Source: Fidelibacterota bacterium (lineage in GTDB: Bacteria; Marinisomatota; Marinisomatia; Marinisomatales; Marinisomataceae). From it: a stretch of DNA of 5,073 nucleotides. A program made the translations under genes and the position numbers. The stretch lies in NCBI GenBank assembly GCA_012963075.1, contig DTWI01000237.1, positions 1 to 5,073 of the forward strand, read 5' to 3'. Shown piece after piece: positions 1 through 5,073 of the stretch (positions within the stretch are counted from its first letter, which is position 1; the number at the start of each line of letters is the position of its first letter). Below the pieces are notes generated by a model. The model did not search any database. It worked only from the letters and a program-made list of their open reading frames with translations, and was not told the origin of the DNA.

Positions 1-381
1 AACAATATACAAATGGAAGAGTTTGATGCAGCATATAACTGGGCAAATGAGGCTCTAAAAATTTCAAAAAATAATGCAGAAACTTTATCACACATGGGAA
101 ATTTGTATTATAAAGCAATGCAATCTTGTAGAATCGATAATTTTTTACGTTCCGATAAGATCATTGCTTCCCTAGCATATAACTATTTTCTAAAGGCAGA
201 GAAAAAAGGAAATTCAAAATATTTTAAACAAAAAAACTGGCTCGAAACTAACGATGTACTTTTTGATAGTGAAGATTGGTTTATGGCTGATGATGAAGTT
301 AAAGTTGTTGGTAAAATTAAAGTTTCTGGTAGATGTTATGATTGGGTAAAGGAATCTTTGCCTAAACAAAGTAATTGGTAA
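1..381 (+). CDS. TPR-repeat protein, C-terminal part (5' truncated)
   Basis: The reading frame is open to the left edge, so the true start lies outside the window; 126 residues and a TAA stop are visible. Visible residues 5-26 look like helix B of a tetratricopeptide repeat (Tyr/Ala spacing ending in KISKNNAE, like the usual ALxLxPxNxE). Residues 27-40 form helix A of a next repeat, and about 52-68 another amphipathic helix. After this comes an acidic, Trp-rich stretch (80-100), a beta-like segment (VKVVGKIKVSG) and a C-terminal RCYDWVKE motif. TPR proteins are protein-interaction scaffolds, and nothing here shows a partner or an enzymatic role. I have an impression that a Cys-Tyr-x-Trp ending occurs in FCB-group TPR proteins, but cannot verify it. 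The stop is 4 bases before the glyA start, so the two are probably cotranscribed. The internal ATG at 13 is unlikely to be the start because the repeat already runs in from upstream. Confidence 0.8.
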   Translation, partial: NNIQMEEFDAAYNWANEALKISKNNAETLSHMGNLYYKAMQSCRIDNFLRSDKIIASLAYNYFLKAEKKGNSKYFKQKNWLETNDVLFDSEDWFMADDEVKVVGKIKVSGRCYDWVKESLPKQSNW

Positions 382-385
382 GTAA

Positions 386-1669
386 GTGTCAAATCTGAAA
401 AATCAAGATCCTGATATTTTTGGAATAATTAATTCCGAAGTTCAGCGACAAAATGATTTCCTAGAACTAATTGCTTCCGAAAATTTTACAAGCAAAGCTG
501 TTTTAGAAGCTGTTGGTTCGGTCTTAACAAACAAATACGCTGAAGGATATCCTGGCAAGAGATATTATGGTGGATGTATCCATGTTGATGACGCAGAAAA
601 TCTGGCTATTGATCGTGCAAAGCAATTATTCAAAGCAGATTATGCAAATGTGCAGCCTCATTCTGGTTCTTCTTCTAATATGGGTGTTTATTTAGCAATG
701 TTAAATCCTAGAGATTGTATTATGGGTCTTGATCTTAGCCATGGTGGACATCTAACTCATGGGAGCAAGGTTAGCTTTTCTGGAAAATTATATAATGCAG
801 TAACATTTCATGTAAAAGAAGATGATGGATTAATTGATTTTGACGATTTATTAAAAAAAGCAAAAGAACATAAACCAAAATTAATTATCTGTGGTGCTAG
901 CGCCTATCCAAGACAAGTTGAGTTTGAAAGATTTAGAGAAATAGCTGATGAAGTAGGAGCGTTTTTGCATGGAGATATTTGTCACAATGCAGGATTGATT
1001 GCGACAGAACTACATCCTTCTCCGTTTCCACATTGTCACGTAGTTTCAACTAGTACACATAAAACATTAAGAGGGCCCAGAGGTGGGATTATATTAATGG
1101 GAAAAGATTTTGAAAATCCATATGGGATAGTTGCTCCAAAAACAGGAAGAACTAAAATGATGTCCGAATTGTTAGATGCTGCAGTAATGCCAGGCATACA
1201 AGGAGGACCATTGATGCACGTTATTGCAGGAAAAGCTGTTGCATTTAAAGAAGCTTTGAAACCTAGTTTTAAAACATATATCCAATCTGTTTTAGAAAAT
1301 GCAAAATGTTTTGCTGAAGAATTTAAATCAAGAGGGTATAATCTTATTTCTGGTGGTACTGATACACACCTTATACTCTTAGATCTTCAGAATAAGAATA
1401 TTACCGGTAAACAAGCAGAACACGCGTTGGATTTGGCTGGAATTACTTTAAATAAAAATATGGTGCCCTTCGATCCGAAAAGTCCATTTATTACTAGCGG
1501 AGTAAGAATTGGATCTCCTGCTTTAACAACAAGAGGAATGGGTTTAGAAGAAGTAAAAATTATTGCTAACTTGATTGATAAAGTGATTATGAATAGTGAA
1601 GATAAAAATATCATTAATTCTGTTAGAAAAGAAGTAAAAGAGCTATGTCAATCATTTCCAATTTATTAG
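386..1669 (+). CDS. glyA: Serine hydroxymethyltransferase (GlyA)
   Basis: This cytosolic PLP enzyme interconverts serine plus tetrahydrofolate with glycine plus 5,10-methylene-tetrahydrofolate, the main source of one-carbon units. The 427 residues align along their whole length with E. coli Gly[10 protein letters not shown] at 26-34, [16 protein letters not shown] at 48-63 (Tyr51, Glu53, Tyr61), NVQPHSGS at 88-95, [10 protein letters not shown] at 118-127 (ring-stacking His119), Asp197 and His200, the PLP lysine Lys226 in [21 protein letters not shown] at 270-278, and substrate-carboxylate Arg374 in SGVRIGSPA. The GTG at 386 is chosen because it follows the previous stop by 4 bases and gives the expected N-terminus; no strong Shine-Dalgarno is visible. 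Two oddities: a roughly 14-residue insertion around 241-262 relative to E. coli, and Cys199-His200-Asn201 where E. coli has Ala-His-Val next to the cofactor. All catalytic residues are present, so it should be active. It ends one base before the next gene. Confidence 0.97.
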   Translation: MSNLKNQDPDIFGIINSEVQRQNDFLELIASENFTSKAVLEAVGSVLTNKYAEGYPGKRYYGGCIHVDDAENLAIDRAKQLFKADYANVQPHSGSSSNMGVYLAMLNPRDCIMGLDLSHGGHLTHGSKVSFSGKLYNAVTFHVKEDDGLIDFDDLLKKAKEHKPKLIICGASAYPRQVEFERFREIADEVGAFLHGDICHNAGLIATELHPSPFPHCHVVSTSTHKTLRGPRGGIILMGKDFENPYGIVAPKTGRTKMMSELLDAAVMPGIQGGPLMHVIAGKAVAFKEALKPSFKTYIQSVLENAKCFAEEFKSRGYNLISGGTDTHLILLDLQNKNITGKQAEHALDLAGITLNKNMVPFDPKSPFITSGVRIGSPALTTRGMGLEEVKIIANLIDKVIMNSEDKNIINSVRKEVKELCQSFPIY

Positions 1670-1670
1670 T

Positions 1671-2528
1671 ATGATTATTTTTCAAAGAAGACAATTATAT
1701 ATTTTGATTTTTTCAATTTTGTTTCTCAATGCATGTTCTGTAAATAGAAATACAATGTTTGGAGCAGATATTATTGAATATACTATTCCTCTCACGGCAA
1801 AAGCACAAGAGAAGAAGATTAGGAAAGATTCTTTTAATTCTGAAGTTTACTTAGAAGCTTCCGAAAAATTAATTCAATTTTCTTATGCAATTTTAATGGA
1901 TAAAGCAGATAGATTGATGTATGCTGATTACTATACTGCAAGAGAATATTACTTGGAAGCCCTTAATCTCTTTTTAACATCAAGAGAATATATGTTAACC
2001 GCTTTATCATTAAGGCATCCTGATTTTAAATCTAAAATGATTGATAAAGAGTCAATTAGTTTTACAACAAGAGATATACCTTATTTATACTGGCTTAGTG
2101 GTGCAATGGCAGGATCTATATCAGCTAGCAAAGGAGATCCAAGATATTTAATTGATTTAACAAATATTAGGTGGTTGCTTGAGAATGCTATTGTTCTTGA
2201 ACCTGGTTGGGACAAAGGAGCATTATATTCAGCCATGATGAGCGTACATTTAAATGATACAACAGGTGACAGAGATTCTGAAAAAAAAGCTTTAGAATAT
2301 TTTGAGCTTGCTGATCGTGCAGCAAAAGGAAGTAATATTGGTATTTATGTTACTTTAGCAGAAAGTTTTGCCGTAGCAAAACAAGATAAAGGTTATTTCC
2401 TAGAGTTGATTAATAAAGCTCTATCAATGGATATCAATGTAGACAAAGATATGAAACAAGCTAACTTGTTATCTAAATTAAGAGCAAAATGGTTATTAAC
2501 CAGAATTGATGACCTATTCTATATGTAG
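1671..2528 (+). CDS. TatT-like TRAP-transporter-associated TPR lipoprotein
   Basis: This is a predicted lipoprotein of 285 residues. It has a short basic start (Arg6, Arg7), a hydrophobic core at about 9-19 and a lipobox LNAC with Cys22 as the lipidation site. Asn at -2 is uncommon but tolerated. The mature part is nearly all helical. Residues 62-112 carry a helix pair with YYTAREYYLEALNL; 134-195 carry a conserved-looking block with PYLYWLSGAMAG and a WLLENAIVLEPGWDKGALYS helix pair; 203-252 form a further TPR-like pair. This pattern matches the T component of TRAP transporters, the family typified by T. pallidum TP0956 (TatT), a TPR lipoprotein reported to associate with its cognate binding protein. 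Its position directly before a dctP-like gene and a fused QM gene supports that assignment strongly. The ATG is one base after the glyA stop with no visible Shine-Dalgarno, suggesting translational coupling. It may present ligand to, or hold, the binding protein at the membrane; that role is inferred. Confidence 0.85.
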   Translation: MIIFQRRQLYILIFSILFLNACSVNRNTMFGADIIEYTIPLTAKAQEKKIRKDSFNSEVYLEASEKLIQFSYAILMDKADRLMYADYYTAREYYLEALNLFLTSREYMLTALSLRHPDFKSKMIDKESISFTTRDIPYLYWLSGAMAGSISASKGDPRYLIDLTNIRWLLENAIVLEPGWDKGALYSAMMSVHLNDTTGDRDSEKKALEYFELADRAAKGSNIGIYVTLAESFAVAKQDKGYFLELINKALSMDINVDKDMKQANLLSKLRAKWLLTRIDDLFYM

Positions 2529-2537
2529 GTATTTAAT

Positions 2538-3518
2538 ATGATAAATTTTATTAAAACTATTTTTTTATTAATTATTTGTTCAGGAATGTTGATATCTAAA
2601 CCTATTATAATAAAACTTGCAACTCTTGCACCTGAGGGTACTGAATACTACAATCTTCTCCTTGAAATGGGGCAAAGATGGCAGGAAGAAACAAATGGTG
2701 AAATTATACTTCGAATTTATCCGAATGGTGTTGTTGGACGTGAGAGTGATACTATTCGTAAAATGCGCATTGGTCAGATTCAAGCTTCAGCAATGTCTTC
2801 AATAGGATTAGCTGATTTAACAGATCAGATTCAAGCATTTACAATTCCTATGGTATTTAAAGGTTATGACGATGTAGAAAAAGTAAAAGAGGTTATGTTC
2901 GACGATATAAGTAATGGATTATCTGAGAGCGGATTTAAGTTATTATTTTTAGTGGATATTGGTTGGGTTTATTGGTTTTCTGCGAATGAAATTGCAGTTC
3001 CAGAAGATTTAAGAAATGCTAAAATTTATACAACGGCTGGAGACTATGTCACTGTTGAACTTTTCAAGAGATTTGGATTTAATGCAATTCCTGTATCAGA
3101 AACAGATATTTTAATTAGTTTACAAACCGGAATGATTAATAGTATGCAGACTGTTCCGATATTATCATTGAGTTCTGGATGGTTTGCTTTAATGCCGAAT
3201 ATGTTAGATTTAAAATGGGCCGTCTTCATCGGAGCAGTTATTATTGATGAAAGGGTTTGGTCAAAAATACGACCAGAACATCAAAAAGTTATGATGGAAG
3301 TGGCACAAGAAATAGGTAAAAAATATCAAGAAAATGGTAGAAAAACAGATGCCCAAGCAATTGAAATGATGAAAAAATATGGTATGAAAGTTAAGACTCC
3401 AACAGATGAAGAATTAAAAATTTGGGAAGATTTTAAAGAAGAAATCATACCTGATGTGATTGATGCATATGTTCCTAAAGAAGTATATGATAAGGTAATT
3501 TCCGCAATTGATGAATAA
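2538..3518 (+). CDS. TRAP transporter periplasmic solute-binding protein (DctP/TatP family)
   Basis: This 326-residue protein is predicted to be secreted to the periplasm, where it binds the substrate and delivers it to the QM permease. It has an N-terminal signal peptide (Lys6, hydrophobic 8-19, likely cleavage near Ser20-Lys21). Cys14 follows Ile-Ile, so it is not a credible lipobox. Family features in order: KLATLAPEGT at 26-35; RWQEETNGEIILRIYPNGVVG at 47-67; IRKMRIGQIQASAMSSIGLA at 73-92; FTIPMVFKGYDDVEKV at 101-116; VPEDLRNAKI at 154-163; LQTGMINSMQTVP at 195-207; and a helical C-terminus. Length is normal for DctP proteins. In the VPEDLRNAKIYTT strand most members have Arg, which grips the substrate carboxylate, but here the position appears to be Tyr164. 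The cargo may therefore differ from common TRAP acids. The start lies 9 bases after the tatT-like stop, with a weak AGG at 2527-2529. The substrate is unknown. Confidence 0.93.
   Translation: MINFIKTIFLLIICSGMLISKPIIIKLATLAPEGTEYYNLLLEMGQRWQEETNGEIILRIYPNGVVGRESDTIRKMRIGQIQASAMSSIGLADLTDQIQAFTIPMVFKGYDDVEKVKEVMFDDISNGLSESGFKLLFLVDIGWVYWFSANEIAVPEDLRNAKIYTTAGDYVTVELFKRFGFNAIPVSETDILISLQTGMINSMQTVPILSLSSGWFALMPNMLDLKWAVFIGAVIIDERVWSKIRPEHQKVMMEVAQEIGKKYQENGRKTDAQAIEMMKKYGMKVKTPTDEELKIWEDFKEEIIPDVIDAYVPKEVYDKVISAIDE
3511..3518 (+). other. 8-bp overlap joining binding-protein stop and permease start
   Basis: The permease ATG (3511-3513) lies inside the last codons of the binding-protein gene, whose TAA is at 3516-3518. 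The nearest purine-rich AAGG (3492-3495) is about 15 bases upstream, too far for a good Shine-Dalgarno. Re-initiation by ribosomes finishing the upstream gene is the simplest way to translate the permease, and it would tie its level to that of the binding protein. Confidence 0.75.
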
Positions 3519-5073
3519 TTTTCTTAGCAAGATAGAAAACTTTATTTGTTATTTTTGCTTTTCGGTTATTATTTCTTTTCCAGTTTTCCAGATTTTGTCT
3601 CGATCAATTAATTTTTTTTCAATTCCTGCTTCTCAAGAAATTGTGCAACACATGACTTTATGGATTGCATTTGTTGGTGCAGTGTTAGCAACAAGATCTA
3701 ATAGGCTTTTAGCGATTGTTAGAGAGCCAGTATTTAACCGGTCTTCTAAATTTAATATTGGCCATTTTCTAGTACATCTTACTTCCACTGCTGTAGTTTT
3801 ACAATTAGCTGTGTCCTATCTCAAGATGATACAGATTGGAATACAATATCCAGAATTTGTTGCACCATTTATACCGGTATGGTTTGCCCAAAGCATAATT
3901 TCTATCGGATTGTTTTTAATTTGGTATCATATGGTAATGACAAGCAGTAGAAAACTAAACTATCGTCTTTTCATAGCTTTTTTTTCATTTTTTTCTGTCG
4001 CAATTCTTTATTTTTGGCAATTTCCAACATCTAATGATTTTATCCTTTTTGGTACAGTTATCTTTCTTTTAACATTAGTAGCATTTGGATTACCGATATT
4101 TGTTGTCTTAGCAGCACTTTCAATAGTGTTTTTCCTGTCAGAACCAACTGAATGGGCTACAAATTTTGATTTAATGGCTACAATTAGTGATAGCGCATAT
4201 CGTATTGTTGTTTCTCCAACATTAGCAGCTATTCCCATATTTACATTGGCTGGATATATTCTTGCTGAGAGCAATATTTCCAGACGTCTTCTAGATTTTT
4301 TCAAAAACTCACTTGGATGGCTACCTGGTTCTACTGTATTGATTGTTGTATTATTATGTGCATTTTTTACTGCACTTACAGGTGGATCTGGTGTTACTAT
4401 ATTGGCACTTGGTGCTATCTTATACCCAATTTTGGTTGAAGATGGATACTCTGAAGTATTTTCTTTAGGACTTATTACAACGGCTGGATCTTTGGGTTTG
4501 CTTTTTCCTCCAAGTTTACCTGCAATTATTTATTCAGTAACAGCTGGTATTAACCCTATTGATTTATTTAAACAAGGATTTCTCCCAGCACTATTTTTAT
4601 TATTAATCGTCGTATTATATGGTTTCTACCACAGGCCAAATAAACCGAAGAAAATAGAATTTAGTTTGAAAAATTCTACTAAAGCTTTATCTGTTGCAAA
4701 GTGGGAGATTGTTATCCCTATATTGATTGTTTTTGGCTTATTCAGTGGTTTTGCAACACTTGTCGAGTGTGCAGCGCTCTTGGTTGCCTATGTTTTATTT
4801 ATTGAGTTATATATCTATAAAGATATTAGTCTGAGAGATATCCCTAGAATTGTGATTAATTGTGCAACACTTATTGGTGGAGTATTAATTATTTTGGGAT
4901 TTGCTATGGGATTTACTGGATATCTTGTGGACGCTCAGATTCCATTAAAAATTCTCCACTTTGCTCAACAAGCAATTGAATCAAAAATTGTATTCTTATT
5001 GGCACTAAATATTCTTTTATTAGTTGCTGGTTGTATTATGGATGTTTTCTCTGCTATCATCGTTATAGTGCCT
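3511..5073 (+). CDS. TRAP transporter fused permease, DctQ-DctM (3' truncated)
   Basis: An uninterrupted frame of 521 codons runs to the right edge without a stop. It encodes the inner-membrane part of the TRAP system, which imports solute delivered by the binding protein, usually with Na+. Residues 1-145 are the small Q domain with four hydrophobic segments at about 11-30, 46-66, 84-106 and 122-143. A further hydrophobic helix at about 151-170 appears to link to the M domain, which begins near 177. M landmarks are GTVIFLLTLVAFGLPIFV (181-198), PIFTLAGYILAES (242-254), LGWLPGS (268-274), the FFTALTGGSG loop (285-294), the LLFPPSLPAIIY reentrant motif (330-341) and GINPIDLFKQGFLPALF (346-362). 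The second-half counterpart, CIMDVFSAIIVIVP (508-521), is where the window ends. Fused QM proteins such as H. influenzae SiaQM are about 616 residues, so roughly 100 residues are missing. The ATG overlaps the binding-protein gene by 8 bp with no well-placed Shine-Dalgarno, implying coupled translation. Confidence 0.95.
   Translation, partial: MNNFLSKIENFICYFCFSVIISFPVFQILSRSINFFSIPASQEIVQHMTLWIAFVGAVLATRSNRLLAIVREPVFNRSSKFNIGHFLVHLTSTAVVLQLAVSYLKMIQIGIQYPEFVAPFIPVWFAQSIISIGLFLIWYHMVMTSSRKLNYRLFIAFFSFFSVAILYFWQFPTSNDFILFGTVIFLLTLVAFGLPIFVVLAALSIVFFLSEPTEWATNFDLMATISDSAYRIVVSPTLAAIPIFTLAGYILAESNISRRLLDFFKNSLGWLPGSTVLIVVLLCAFFTALTGGSGVTILALGAILYPILVEDGYSEVFSLGLITTAGSLGLLFPPSLPAIIYSVTAGINPIDLFKQGFLPALFLLLIVVLYGFYHRPNKPKKIEFSLKNSTKALSVAKWEIVIPILIVFGLFSGFATLVECAALLVAYVLFIELYIYKDISLRDIPRIVINCATLIGGVLIILGFAMGFTGYLVDAQIPLKILHFAQQAIESKIVFLLALNILLLVAGCIMDVFSAIIVIVP

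Noticed and set aside
1387..1614. Minus-strand open frame of 75 codons with a hydrophobic product
   Set aside because: It is antisense to the conserved C-terminal part of glyA. The apparent hydrophobicity comes from reading AT-rich coding sequence backwards.
1660..1680. Terminator or promoter between glyA and the transporter genes
   Set aside because: Only one base separates the genes, and I see no stable GC-rich hairpin with a T-run or a convincing -35/-10 pair there.
2279..2290. Run of eight A at 2281-2288 as a possible frameshift or slippage site
   Set aside because: The frame reads through normally (Ser-Glu-Lys-Lys-Ala) and the protein continues with the expected helices. Such runs are common in AT-rich genes.
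2580..3229. Short open frames on both strands inside the receptor gene (2580-2783 minus, 2617-2805 plus, 3044-3229 minus)
   Set aside because: All overlap a full-length DctP-family gene in another frame and have no family features or plausible start signals.
4008..4304. Minus-strand open frame of 98 codons
   Set aside because: It lies entirely antisense to the permease M domain, whose frame is continuous and matches the DctM family. Its Lys/Ser/Asn-rich product has no recognisable motif.
4381..4520. Permease truncation as evidence for a pseudogene
   Set aside because: There is no stop or frameshift in 521 codons. The gene simply leaves the window within the second half of the M domain.

Overview
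The window is almost wall-to-wall coding sequence on the + strand of an AT-rich bacterial genome (roughly one third GC by eye). Five genes run in the same direction: the 3' end of a TPR-repeat protein, glyA (serine hydroxymethyltransferase), and three genes of a TRAP-type secondary uptake system. These last are a TatT-like TPR lipoprotein, a DctP-type periplasmic solute-binding protein, and a fused DctQ-DctM membrane permease cut off by the right edge. Only about 14 bases lie between genes, and the last two genes overlap by 8 bp. One transcript is therefore likely, with any promoter upstream of the window and any terminator downstream. I see no RNA genes, mobile elements, repeats or CRISPR.

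Organism: the GlyA form is the roughly 427-residue type with an insertion before the PGxQGGPL segment, which I associate with the Bacteroidetes/FCB group. The starts lack strong Shine-Dalgarno motifs, the genome is AT-rich and compact, and a TPR protein with a C-terminal Cys-Tyr-x-Trp motif precedes glyA. Together these suggest an uncultured marine FCB-type bacterium, for example Candidatus Marinimicrobia (SAR406). This is an inference from family resemblance, not a placement.

Layout: 1-381 TPR protein (5' partial); 386-1669 glyA (GTG start); 1671-2528 TatT-like lipoprotein; 2538-3518 DctP-like binding protein; 3511-5073 fused QM permease (3' partial).

How the genes work together: the binding protein should capture a solute in the periplasm and deliver it to the QM permease, which imports it with a cation gradient. 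The TatT-like lipoprotein is expected to sit on a membrane facing the periplasm and associate with the binding protein, as described for the Treponema pallidum TatT/TatP pair (TP0956/TP0957). The binding protein appears to lack the arginine that normally clamps a carboxylate substrate, so the cargo may not be a typical C4-dicarboxylate or sialic acid. GlyA is a housekeeping one-carbon enzyme, and its link to the transporter may be only positional.
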